Assembly (NCBI RefSeq): GCF_037265215.1
Contig: NZ_CP147737.1
Coordinates: forward strand, 2,264,001 to 2,328,000
DNA length: 64,000 bases
Direction: 5' to 3'
DNA from: Xenorhabdus griffiniae
GTDB taxonomy: Bacteria > Pseudomonadota > Gammaproteobacteria > Enterobacterales > Enterobacteriaceae
This document shows positions 44,303 to 53,133 of the stretch, one piece after another (position 1 is the stretch's first letter; every line of letters begins with the position of its first letter). Made by a program: the position numbers and the translations under genes. The notes beneath the pieces were generated by a model. It was not told where the DNA came from, ran no database searches, and saw only the letters and a list, made by a program, of their open reading frames with translations.

Positions 44303-47300
44303 CTAGAACTTCCAATTGGCATTCAGGAATACACCATTATCCTTATGGCTGCCTGATAAAACACCATTATACCCCAGTGATAGTTTAGTATTTTTATTAA
44401 TTTCCAATTCCGTGCCTGCCTTAACTACAGCAGCATCACGTGCGGCTGCAACACTATTGACAGTAAACGTGGCATCGCTATTGTTAAAACTTAATTTAGT
44501 ACCCCGATCTACATTGCCAAACTGATGTTGCCAACCCAATTCACCATATGCCCCTACAGTGATGTCATTTTCAGTCTGCCATTTTTGATCGACACGTAAA
44601 CCTAATGTAGAGAAGGTGGCATTTTTCGATTGTTTCTTGCCGTTCAATGCAGCAGCACCGCCATGTTCATTGATACCTTCATTACGGAAATTAACATAAG
44701 ACAGGTTGGCGAATGGTTCCAGGTTCAGCCAGGAAGTATTTATTCCGTAAGCGGCTTCTGTAAACAGTTGACCAGTTTGAGCACCATATTTCGCTTTCAG
44801 GTTGTCGGATTGACGGCCAAAAGCCACCGAACGTTTGGTATCAAAACGATGCCAACTGTAAGTAGCGCCGGCACGTAATGCCAAAGCATCAATCTGTTTA
44901 CTACCGTATAGCGCCAAATGGAAATTGTTACTGCGGGCTGAAGTGTTATATCCACCATTCAAAGAAGAGCGGGTATATCCGGTAGCGACACCAAGCCGCC
45001 AATCATCACCTAACTCTTTATCTGCCCCTAATAACACGCCATAGTTGGATACACGATAACCGTTGACTTCACTGTTACCATTAGCACGTTGCCAGTTACC
45101 TATGATTTGTCCCCAGGCACCATTTCTATCAACTTTGATATCCTGTTCAATGCTTCCACCATTAGCCTGACGCAAACGGGTATTCAGCGTATCGCGCAGA
45201 TGGTGGCTATTATTGATTTGTGCCGCAGCAATATCAGCATGGATCTGGCCGGAAGAGAGTTGCTGGAATGCCTGACTGGCTTGCGCTGCTGTATCAAACA
45301 TCAAGATACTCTCATAAACCGGATGTCCCAAACTTAGCTTATCAGCAGCATCAGCCACAGCACGTTCATTAGCGGTCATTCCTAAACTGGCAAATGTGGT
45401 GGAATTACGTTTTATATCCAACATTACCTGATTAGGGCGAGAACTAGATTGAGTATGAGGTTGGTAACTAAGCTCAGTACCAATAAACAGATAGTTTGGC
45501 ACTACGGTAGTAAATTGGCCGTTGATACCCCGATTTGCTTGCAGAATATTATATTGTTGCCCAAGCAAACTACGGACTTCTTGCTTCGATAACAGGTTAC
45601 TACTATTTTCCAGAGTGACTTGTACTTCACCGCCTTTCAGCGTAACCAAGCCATTACTGATAATGCGATCACTATACCCTTGGCTATTTGGTGCAACTTT
45701 TACCCGATAACGTGAACCTGCTTGAAAGGTCACATCATGAGTAACGTTCAGCGTGCCGCTAGAACTGACGGAGTCAGAACTTAAGTTGCCTGGGGCAATA
45801 CTGGCTCCAGCGTTGGCCATGATTGAACCGACAGTACCATTCCCGCCAAGAATGGCATTATCTTGCACAGTAACATCCGAAGTTATGGAACCACTAACCA
45901 ATAAGTGACCTTGTTCGACCAACGTTGGGCCTTTATAGGTACTATTTTTACCGGCCAGTTCAAGTATACCGTTACCAATTTTCGTCAATCCACCATGACC
46001 GGAGATATCATTGGCCCAACTGTCATAAGCACATTCAATACTATTACAGACCCGTTCTACAGTAGTACCTTTCTCAACGATGCCACCAATACCTGGAATA
46101 TTGGCGATAAACTGAGTTTCAGAATAAGAACCTGGAATATAGTATTTCTTCGGAATATCCTTTTCAGTGATGAACATCTTAGGACCATCAATAGCATCTT
46201 TCAGGTTCAGCATTCCCCAACCATACATATCATCCAAACCAGGTTTACCTAAATCGGTTGCTGTGGTTTTAAGGACATCTGCGATTTGTCCGGCAGTCAT
46301 ATAAGGGAAGCGTTGCATCAAGACGGCAGCGGCGCCAGCCACATGTGGTGATGCCATTGATGTCCCTGTGTAGGCATCATAGGTGGGATCAATCGTCAAC
46401 TCACCATTTTCGAAAGCATCTTCGTCGATCTCTCCGTTAACTTTAGAAACGAATTCCCCCGTACTACTGTAAATTTTTGTACCTGGTGCCGACAAACAGT
46501 AACTGGCTGTATAACCACAACTCGTTGATGAAACGTTAATTTCGTTTTCCCTGGTCAGATTGGCAACGCTGAGGTAATTTTTCAAGGTATCAGGGAAGAA
46601 ATAGGGCATACCCGCATGTAACCAGGTGATGTTATAGTTATTTGCATTCCCCGCAGCAAAAACAACTAATTTTCCATGACGCGCTGCACGCAATAGGCCC
46701 GCGGTTCTCGTTGTATAGTCATCGAGTTCTGGAATTGGGGAGCGGCTTAACCGATCCAAATCATCCTTAATCGGTGTGACATAGTTAATAAGCTCTTGCA
46801 ACGTCACTTTGTCATACTTGATCGTACCGTTTTCCCATCGTTTTGGCCGGCCATATTCATCGGTTTCATAAGAAGGGCGCACACCCCAACTGTTATTGAT
46901 GACACGTGCATTGCTTTGGATCAGGGCTTCTGTGCGGTTATAGGGAGTCTGTAAATATTTCCCTGTAATCAAACCTGCATCAAATGCTACACCATGCATT
47001 TCCTTGCCATCCCGATTTGCTGCAATGATCCCAGAAACATGGTTACCGTGAGCCCCAAAACTGATAATCCCAGTGTAGAGGTTTTCATCGTAATTCCAGG
47101 GGTCATCTGGGCTTAGAATTTTCAGCTTGCCTGCAAATTCAGGATGGTTGGTAACGGCTTCATCCAATACACCAACATTAATGCCTTTTCCCGTGTAACC
47201 ACGAGCATAGGCATAATGAGCACCAATAGCAGCTAACCCCCACTGATGATTAAATTCATCTGATAACCAACTATCTGGTGAGTTTTTTTTACCCTGTTCC

Positions 47301-47395
47301 TGATATTCAGTCGCCATTGAAGCACTGACAGGTAATAATCCCCAAAATAATGTCATCCACAAAAATATCGGTCGTGCCGAATTGTTTTTTTTCAT
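44303..47395 (-). CDS. Subtilisin-like serine protease autotransporter
   Basis: The 1030-residue protein has a signal peptide (SARPIFLWMTLFWGLLPVSA), an S8 protease domain with Asp78 (VGVLDEAV), His116 (GAHGNHVSG) and Ser346 (GTSMASPHVAG), a passenger repeat of the PATR type near residues 470-540 (GGLTKIGNGILELAGKN), and a C-terminal autotransporter beta-barrel of about 270 residues ending ANWKF. It is a type Va-secreted protease like the Serratia SSP family. The start at 47395 fits the signal peptide; the ATG at 47458 would add 21 polar residues without a ribosome binding site. Confidence 0.93.
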   Translation of the reverse strand: MKKNNSARPIFLWMTLFWGLLPVSASMATEYQEQGKKNSPDSWLSDEFNHQWGLAAIGAHYAYARGYTGKGINVGVLDEAVTNHPEFAGKLKILSPDDPWNYDENLYTGIISFGAHGNHVSGIIAANRDGKEMHGVAFDAGLITGKYLQTPYNRTEALIQSNARVINNSWGVRPSYETDEYGRPKRWENGTIKYDKVTLQELINYVTPIKDDLDRLSRSPIPELDDYTTRTAGLLRAARHGKLVVFAAGNANNYNITWLHAGMPYFFPDTLKNYLSVANLTRENEINVSSTSCGYTASYCLSAPGTKIYSSTGEFVSKVNGEIDEDAFENGELTIDPTYDAYTGTSMASPHVAGAAAVLMQRFPYMTAGQIADVLKTTATDLGKPGLDDMYGWGMLNLKDAIDGPKMFITEKDIPKKYYIPGSYSETQFIANIPGIGGIVEKGTTVERVCNSIECAYDSWANDISGHGGLTKIGNGILELAGKNSTYKGPTLVEQGHLLVSGSITSDVTVQDNAILGGNGTVGSIMANAGASIAPGNLSSDSVSSSGTLNVTHDVTFQAGSRYRVKVAPNSQGYSDRIISNGLVTLKGGEVQVTLENSSNLLSKQEVRSLLGQQYNILQANRGINGQFTTVVPNYLFIGTELSYQPHTQSSSRPNQVMLDIKRNSTTFASLGMTANERAVADAADKLSLGHPVYESILMFDTAAQASQAFQQLSSGQIHADIAAAQINNSHHLRDTLNTRLRQANGGSIEQDIKVDRNGAWGQIIGNWQRANGNSEVNGYRVSNYGVLLGADKELGDDWRLGVATGYTRSSLNGGYNTSARSNNFHLALYGSKQIDALALRAGATYSWHRFDTKRSVAFGRQSDNLKAKYGAQTGQLFTEAAYGINTSWLNLEPFANLSYVNFRNEGINEHGGAAALNGKKQSKNATFSTLGLRVDQKWQTENDITVGAYGELGWQHQFGNVDRGTKLSFNNSDATFTVNSVAAARDAAVVKAGTELEINKNTKLSLGYNGVLSGSHKDNGVFLNANWKF

Positions 47396-47814
47396 AAAAG
47401 AGGTTCCATTTTCCAAAAAAGTGGCAATTTTCAATTCGCTATTTGGTACATCGCTCATTGAAAAGTCTTTATTAATAAAACCAATTATTGAACTTAAATA
47501 AGTAGGCCATGGTGGGATCGATCTATATTTTTAGAACAGCTATAGAACAATGCAGACCATATTATTTTCTGCTCACAAGGTGCTATAGCATAATAATTAA
47601 ACCCAAAATGCAAGAATAATAATTAACTTTTTTATAACCATTTTATAACAATGGAGAGATCATATAAATAACACACTTTTGTTTAACATCCCGTTTAAGT
47701 GGCATGATTCTGGCATGATTTGAATTAATTACATATCAATTGTTATTTATATGTTATTTTTTGTGGTGCTTTATTAAATGTTAATATAAACATTATTATT
47801 AGAGGTTTTTTTGT
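47396..47814. other. Promoter region of the autotransporter gene
   Basis: About 420 AT-rich bases upstream of the autotransporter. The left part could encode a short N-terminal extension but has no ribosome binding site. No structured RNA or repeat was recognised before copy 13. Confidence 0.4.
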
Positions 47815-47908
47815 GATTCAAGATGCGTTTTATATCTCCACTCTTCACGGGGAGATATAAAAAATTACATTGATTTTCAAGTTGTAACTTGAAATTGGAT
47901 TGGGTATA
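47815..47908 (+). repeat. Intergenic palindromic repeat, copy 13 (subtype B, decayed)
   Basis: ATTCAAGATGCGTTTTATAT, core CTCCACTC-ttc-ACGGGGAG, then ATTACATTGATTTTCAAGTT and TTGGATTGGGTATA. The left TATACCAAT end is missing. It touches the stop of the regulator gene. Confidence 0.75.
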
Positions 47909-48691
47909 TTATCTTTTTACATAAACAATCAAACGCAAATGCCTTTCTAAATCAGTGACCATTGATGTGTAATCGAAAATAGTTTCCTGTCCATTCACAT
48001 TTAATTCCCGTATTCCATTACAAGGTTCATAGATTTCATGTCGATGCCACATTTCACAAAAGTCAGGTGATATCTTAATCAATTTATTCACAATTTCTTG
48101 AATATAACTGTCTTTAGCGGCAAGAGCATAATCACGTCTAAAGCTAGCAAGTAAACGATAAGCATCTCGTTCCCAATGACACAAGAGTTCACGATAATAC
48201 TCATTGGTAAATAATAACCACAAAAAATTACGTTGTTCTCCTGCAAATTGACTGAAACGAAAGCATTCATCTGCTGGTTGATTAAAAGCTAAAACATCCC
48301 AATGCAAGTTCAGCACATAAGTTAAATGAGGCGATAAATCATCCATAATCTTTTTGATCAATGGAGAAACAACACACTGGGTTTGTCCCGTTTCAACAGG
48401 CTCGCGCATGTGTGCCAGTAGGTATAAATGCCTGCGTTCAGCGGTAGTCAGTTTTAATATTTTGGCGAGATTGTCTAAAAAAACAACGGATACGCCAATT
48501 TCCCGACCCTGTTCAAGCCATGTATACCAGGTCAAGCCAACACCCGCCAAAGCAGCTATTTCTTCGCGCCTTAATCCAGGAGTACGACGACGTCCAATAT
48601 GGGGCAATCCAACGGATTCAGGGCTGATACTTTCTCTCTTGGTGCGTAAAAAGTTGGCTAACTCAGTACGGGATCTTTTCATTTTTGTCAT
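47909..48691 (-). CDS. HTH regulator with MmyB-like ligand domain
   Basis: The 260-residue regulator has an XRE-type helix-turn-helix (RTPGLRREEIAALAGVGLTW then YTWLEQGR, about residues 37-65) and a MmyB-like sensory domain (LNLHWDVLAFNQPADECF, WERDAYRLLASFRRDYA). This architecture is typical of repressors encoded next to, and controlling, a divergent efflux or oxidoreductase gene. Here the divergent neighbour is an MFS pump, and a small perfect palindrome lies between them. Confidence 0.88.
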   Translation of the reverse strand: MTKMKRSRTELANFLRTKRESISPESVGLPHIGRRRTPGLRREEIAALAGVGLTWYTWLEQGREIGVSVVFLDNLAKILKLTTAERRHLYLLAHMREPVETGQTQCVVSPLIKKIMDDLSPHLTYVLNLHWDVLAFNQPADECFRFSQFAGEQRNFLWLLFTNEYYRELLCHWERDAYRLLASFRRDYALAAKDSYIQEIVNKLIKISPDFCEMWHRHEIYEPCNGIRELNVNGQETIFDYTSMVTDLERHLRLIVYVKR

Positions 48692-48703
48692 TTATTTCAA
48701 CCC

Positions 48704-48718
48704 ATTACTTTTAGTAAT
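48704..48718. promoter_or_regulatory. Candidate operator between regulator and MFS gene
   Basis: ATTACT-TTT-AGTAAT is a perfect palindrome 13 bases upstream of the regulator start within the 105-base divergent gap. Confidence 0.4.
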
Positions 48719-48796
48719 AGTAAAAATGGTTAAATTGTAACAGGCTAATGGGGTGATTAAAATCTGTTTATCTCAAACATGGTGAGGATTTTTATC

Positions 48797-50191
48797 ATGA
48801 CTAAAAGGGACTATTTAGCCTTGTCGGTTTTGTTATCAGCTGGATTTGTGACTATTTTTGATCTTTTTGTTGTCAACGTTGCTATCGCCAATATTCAATT
48901 ACACTTACAAGCCAGTTTGTTCCAAATTACACTGATTATCGTAACCTATGAAATTGGGTTTGGTTTGTTACTGATTACAGGAGGACGCTTAGGGGATCTA
49001 TTTGGACGGAGGCGATTGTTTCAGTTAGGTATGCTCGCTTTTACTTTAACATCATTGCTTTGCGGTTTTGCACCTACAGCAACTTTTTTGGTTTTTGCCC
49101 GGTTTTTACAAGGATTATCAGCAGCTCTGCTATTTCCGCAAGTTTATGCCAGTATCCGTGTCAGATTTGACGAAGAAAATAGCCGTCGGGCATTTGGTTT
49201 ATTAGGGATGACCTTAGGCTTAGCTGCCATTGCAGGTCAAACGCTGGGAGGATGGATGATTTTCGCCAATTTATTGGATTTACAATGGCGCTCAATTTTC
49301 TTAGTTAATGTTCCAATCGGTTTATTAGCTTTAATTTTCTCAGGTTATCTCAACGAGAGCATCGCTCAAGAAAAAACGGAATTAGATTTAACTGGGGTGG
49401 TACTTTCCAGTATTGGTATTTCTGCTTTGTTGCTACCACTTTTGGTTGGGCCAACATTGAATTGGCCAATGTGGTGCTGGGTATCTCTCTTTTTAGCCAG
49501 CCTGACACTGCTGCAATTTTTCCATCATGAAAAATGTTATGTTGCTAAAGGAAAAACACCATTATTCAATTTTGATTTATTGAAAATAAAGCCCTTTAGT
49601 TTAGGTTGTTTATTGGTTCTATTTATCTATTCCACCTCCAGTTCATTTTTCCTTGTTTTCGCCTTACTTTTACAAAATGGTTTGGGTTTCAATCCATTCG
49701 ATGCTGGATTGATTTTTGCTCCAGCAAGCATAGGATTTGTTTTGTCTTCACTTAATGCCCCTTATTGGGTGAAACGTTTTGGCAGCAAAGCTATCATTGC
49801 CGGAAGCTTACTTTATATGCTTTCTTTCATTACTTTGATTGTTGCCATTAGCACATTATCACCAGCCAATTCACCCATATTTGTGATAGTGCCAATTCTA
49901 ATACTCCTTGGATATGGTCAAGGTTTTGTCATGACACCATTGCTTAATATTGTTTTGGCTTTTGTGAACGTGAGATTCGCAGGTATGGCATCAGGGGTGA
50001 TTGCAACTTTGCAACAAATTGGAGCCGCTTTTGGTGTGGCCGTGGTTAGCATATTAGTTCAATGGCACTTTAATGAAATAGAGACATTGCTTTTTGTTAC
50101 ATACCAAAAGGCCTTTGTTCACAGTATGCTTTACAATGTTATGGCTGCTTTTATTGCATTTTACTTCTTGAAAAGATTACATCGAAAGTAG
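48797..50191 (+). CDS. MFS efflux transporter, DHA2 (14-helix) type
   Basis: The protein of 464 residues has about 14 membrane helices, DxFVVNVAIANIQ in helix 1, motif A GGRLGDLFGRRRLF, and a helix 5 motif C-like LGLAAIAGQTLGGW. These mark the DHA2 drug/proton antiporters. GGTGAGGAT lies before ATG 48797; the ATG at 48779 adds six residues. Probably repressed by the divergent MmyB-type regulator. The acetyltransferase gene follows by 23 bases. Confidence 0.88.
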   Translation: MTKRDYLALSVLLSAGFVTIFDLFVVNVAIANIQLHLQASLFQITLIIVTYEIGFGLLLITGGRLGDLFGRRRLFQLGMLAFTLTSLLCGFAPTATFLVFARFLQGLSAALLFPQVYASIRVRFDEENSRRAFGLLGMTLGLAAIAGQTLGGWMIFANLLDLQWRSIFLVNVPIGLLALIFSGYLNESIAQEKTELDLTGVVLSSIGISALLLPLLVGPTLNWPMWCWVSLFLASLTLLQFFHHEKCYVAKGKTPLFNFDLLKIKPFSLGCLLVLFIYSTSSSFFLVFALLLQNGLGFNPFDAGLIFAPASIGFVLSSLNAPYWVKRFGSKAIIAGSLLYMLSFITLIVAISTLSPANSPIFVIVPILILLGYGQGFVMTPLLNIVLAFVNVRFAGMASGVIATLQQIGAAFGVAVVSILVQWHFNEIETLLFVTYQKAFVHSMLYNVMAAFIAFYFLKRLHRK

Positions 50192-50214
50192 AGTAAATCA
50201 CGAGGATATCAAAA

Positions 50215-50652
50215 GTGATCAGACCATTTACAAAAGCAGATATGGATGCGGTGCTATCTATTTGGTTGGAAGCTTCTATCAAAGCTCACAATTTTGTGGC
50301 AGCTGAATTTTGGCAATCACAACGAGAAAACATGAGAAGCATCTATATTCCGGCTTCAGAAGTTTATGTCTATGTACAAGGTGCTAACGTTGTTGGCTTT
50401 TATGCGCTTCACGAAAATAGTTTGGCTGCGATTTTTGTATCACCCGATAAACAAGGGCAGGGAATTGGCAAGGCATTAGTGAGTGATGCCAAAAATAGAA
50501 GGACTGAACTCACGTTATCTGTTTATCAGCAAAATCAGGCAAGTTATGAGTTTTACTTATCACAAGGTTTTTATGTTGTCAGCGAAGAAGTCGATGAACA
50601 CACTGGATGCCAAGAGTATTTTATGTGCTTAGATACCGGTATCATAATCTAA
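50215..50652 (+). CDS. GNAT acetyltransferase, YjaB-like
   Basis: The 145-residue protein has the GNAT acetyl-CoA loop VSPDKQGQGIGKAL and resembles E. coli YjaB along its length (IRPFTKADMDAVLSIWLEAS, AHNFVAAEFW, ASYEFYLSQGF). The acceptor is unknown. GTG start with GAGGA upstream. It may be cotranscribed with the MFS pump. Confidence 0.85.
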   Translation: MIRPFTKADMDAVLSIWLEASIKAHNFVAAEFWQSQRENMRSIYIPASEVYVYVQGANVVGFYALHENSLAAIFVSPDKQGQGIGKALVSDAKNRRTELTLSVYQQNQASYEFYLSQGFYVVSEEVDEHTGCQEYFMCLDTGIII

Positions 50653-50848
50653 GGGTTTGGTTGAGTTGCGTGATGCACGTTAACCAAAGGATTCTTTTCA
50701 ATCAAATTGAGCGCAAAAGTATCAACCTGTGTTTCTTTATTAAACAAAAATGCCAAAAATACGATGCCCTGTATTTTTATACAGTACAACTAATAATGAG
50801 TAACTTTCTCGATGAAACTACTCAATAGAAACAAAGAAGGGAAATGCT

Positions 50849-50872
50849 CTCGGCTCCACTAGTGGAGCCGAG
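50849..50872. terminator. Perfect 24-base palindrome between convergent genes
   Basis: CTCGGCTCCACT followed directly by its exact complement; it lies 32 bases before the end of the FMN reductase gene and after the acetyltransferase gene. No T-run is present, but the position suits a bidirectional transcript end. Confidence 0.5.
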
Positions 50873-50903
50873 GTTTATGTATAAAGAAGTGGATATTGTT
50901 TAT

Positions 50904-51500
50904 TCACATACCATACAGATAATTTTCACTTTCTTCGCCAACGTCATCACGAACTTGTTCCAGTGCTTTGGCATAAGATTTCAGCAAATTCAGCGTATAG
51001 TGAACACGGCTTTCAAATTTCTCATCGTTACAAATCAGATCCTTTGAAATCAAACTTTCACTTTGACGGAAAACTAAATGGTCAGGCAAGAAACAGACAT
51101 GGTTATTTTTAAAACCTGTCATGCGTAATTCGCAAAGAGGATAAACACCGTTAATTCCACTTGATACACTCGCCAATAATGCTGGTTTATGGCCTAATTC
51201 TGCTATAGAACAATACAATAGAAAATTCTTCAATGCCGGAGTTGACATTCCATGCCATTCTGGAGTCACGAAGATAAATGCTTCACTCTCTCTTAAATGT
51301 TGTGCAATTGGCTGCCAGGGATGAGATTCCGCTGATATATCTGTTGTATAACCATCATGTAATGGCAATTCTACATTGGAGAGTTCCAAAAGCTCTATCT
51401 CAGCAAATCCATATTCGCTACTTAATTTTTGTAAATAACGAGCTACACGTTGGCTGCGAGAATCTGGACGTTGGCTACCTGAAATTATAGTAAGTTTCAT
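50904..51500 (-). CDS. NADPH-dependent FMN reductase-family flavoprotein
   Basis: The 198-residue flavodoxin-fold protein has the phosphate loop ISGSQRPDSRSQRVA at the N-terminus and the block FVTPEWHGMSTPALKNFLLY typical of the NADPH-dependent FMN reductase family. It likely reduces FMN, quinones or azo compounds in the cytoplasm. AGGAAAATC precedes the ATG. It reads in the same direction as the EamA gene upstream with a 31-base gap. Confidence 0.87.
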   Translation of the reverse strand: MKLTIISGSQRPDSRSQRVARYLQKLSSEYGFAEIELLELSNVELPLHDGYTTDISAESHPWQPIAQHLRESEAFIFVTPEWHGMSTPALKNFLLYCSIAELGHKPALLASVSSGINGVYPLCELRMTGFKNNHVCFLPDHLVFRQSESLISKDLICNDEKFESRVHYTLNLLKSYAKALEQVRDDVGEESENYLYGM

Positions 51501-51531
51501 TGATTTTCCTGTTATTCATTAGGTTGAAGAA

Positions 51532-52407
51532 TTATCGGATTTTTTTGTCTGATTCCCGCGGAATCGAAAGCCAAACAGCAATAATGATGGTGCATACCCC
51601 AAGCATTTGTGGCAAGGAAAATGTTTGTTTTAGAAACAAATATCCTAAAATACAAGCAGATAGTGCACTAAGGAATCCCAAAAACGAGATTGTCACAACG
51701 GGTAACTTTTCAATTCCTCGAAACCAAATAATATAAGAAAACACCGCACCAATTATACATAAATAGCTATAGCCGAAAATATTGGTTACAGTAAGGTGTT
51801 GTGGTAAACCTTCTATAGAAATGGCAACAGGCAATAACATTAACCCTCCAAGAGTTAATTGCCAGCCGGTAAAACTGAGTAATGATAAATTGGTGGGGCG
51901 GTTCCAATATTTAGTAAGCACAACCCCTAAAGCCATACAACTGCACCCCGCGAACCCCGTAATAACGCCTTGCCAATTTAAACTACTGGCTGAGTTTAAT
52001 ACTAATAAGCCAATCCCGACAACGCCCAATATTGCCGAAATAATATGTTTGATTGTGAGAGAAGTTTTCAATATGTAAGTACTTAACAAGATAACAATTA
52101 TGGGTTGGCAAGCCATAATTAATGATGCCGTACCACCAGGTAGATATCCTGCCGTAACAAAGAGAAAATAGAAGAAGGCACTGATATTGAGCAAGCTCAA
52201 TACCATAATACGTAACCACCAAATTCCTTTGGGCATAGTACGACAAATCAACAGTAATAATATACCAGCAGGTAATGCTCTAATAGTAGAAGCTAGCAAA
52301 GGCACATTGGGTGGTAATACTTCTGTCGTAATAATGTAAGTACTTCCCCAAACAATTGGGGCTAATGCAGTCAATAACATATTATGGATAGATCTAATTT
52401 CTAGCAT
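51532..52407 (-). CDS. EamA-family metabolite exporter
   Basis: The 291-residue protein has ten hydrophobic segments in two EamA repeats (APIVWGSTYIITTEVLPPN in the first; GFAGCSCMALGVVLTKYW in the second). It exports an unknown metabolite. It is divergent from a MarR regulator across about 185 bases and followed by the FMN reductase gene, which suggests one MarR-controlled unit. Confidence 0.86.
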   Translation of the reverse strand: MLEIRSIHNMLLTALAPIVWGSTYIITTEVLPPNVPLLASTIRALPAGILLLLICRTMPKGIWWLRIMVLSLLNISAFFYFLFVTAGYLPGGTASLIMACQPIIVILLSTYILKTSLTIKHIISAILGVVGIGLLVLNSASSLNWQGVITGFAGCSCMALGVVLTKYWNRPTNLSLLSFTGWQLTLGGLMLLPVAISIEGLPQHLTVTNIFGYSYLCIIGAVFSYIIWFRGIEKLPVVTISFLGFLSALSACILGYLFLKQTFSLPQMLGVCTIIIAVWLSIPRESDKKIR

Positions 52408-52450
52408 GTTTCTGCCCTTCTGATTTGTTCGTTTTTTGTTCTTAACATCA

Positions 52451-52492
52451 CTTTTTTTAGTACTCCTTTTTAGTGCTTACTACCTAAAAAAA
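52451..52492. promoter_or_regulatory. AT-rich imperfect inverted repeat, candidate MarR operator
   Basis: TTTTTTTAGTA near the left and TACTACCTAAAAAAA near the right form an imperfect inverted repeat inside the divergent gap between the EamA and marR-like genes. Confidence 0.35.
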
Positions 52493-52594
52493 TCACCAAC
52501 AAAAGTATCTTTATGTAAAGATAAATTAAAATAATAGCCTAATTGATTTTTATCAAGTATCTTTCCATCAAAATAAATGAATAGGGGGAAAAAC

Positions 52595-53098
52595 ATGAAA
52601 TACGATCACGTTGACCGATTACTGAGACAGTGGGAACAACAGCGTCCAGATCTTGATCCGTCGTCAATAGGCGTCATTGGGCGGTTATGTCGCATTCACA
52701 AAATTATTGAACAACGCTTGCAACATGCTTTCAAAGAACATGACCTAAGTGGTATCGAGTTTGATATCCTTGCGACACTACGACGTAATAACAGACCAAT
52801 TACACCTACTGAGCTATATCAATCCGTTATGCTAACTTCTGGAGCAATGAGCACTCGTATTGAACATATGGTACAGCGAGGGTTGATTGGGCGTATTGCT
52901 AACGAAGAAGACCGACGTAGCTGTAAGGTTTTTCTGACACCAGAAGGAAGGACCTTGATAGACAAAGCAGTGGAAAGTCATTTAGAGAACCAAAAAGCCA
53001 TTCTCGAACCACTAACGACAACTCAGCAAGAGCAACTTGCAACACTGCTGCGGCATTGGTTGCTGGATAATGAGTCAACGAGTAGTGATTCGCCCTGA
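52595..53098 (+). CDS. MarR-family transcriptional regulator
   Basis: The protein of 167 residues has a winged helix with LSGIEFDILATLRRNN, TPTELYQSVMLTSGAMSTRI and the wing GLIGRIANEEDRRSCKVFLT, all MarR hallmarks. ATG 52595 has AGGGGGAAA before it; ATG 52577 is too close to nothing useful. Divergent from EamA and tandem-convergent with the copper receptor. Ligand unknown. Confidence 0.9.
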   Translation: MKYDHVDRLLRQWEQQRPDLDPSSIGVIGRLCRIHKIIEQRLQHAFKEHDLSGIEFDILATLRRNNRPITPTELYQSVMLTSGAMSTRIEHMVQRGLIGRIANEEDRRSCKVFLTPEGRTLIDKAVESHLENQKAILEPLTTTQQEQLATLLRHWLLDNESTSSDSP

Positions 53099-53113
53099 TA
53101 TAAATCAGGGCGA
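53090..53113. terminator. Hairpin between convergent marR-like and copper receptor genes
   Basis: TCGCCCTGAT pairs with ATCAGGGCGA around a 4-base loop; it overlaps the marR-like stop. No T-run. Confidence 0.6.
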
Positions 53114-53133
53114 GATAGATCTAGGAGAAGATA

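Noticed and set aside
2235..47908. Repeats considered as a CRISPR array or ERIC elements
   Set aside because: Copies are dispersed, differ in orientation and have no regular spacers; the sequence does not match the ERIC consensus.
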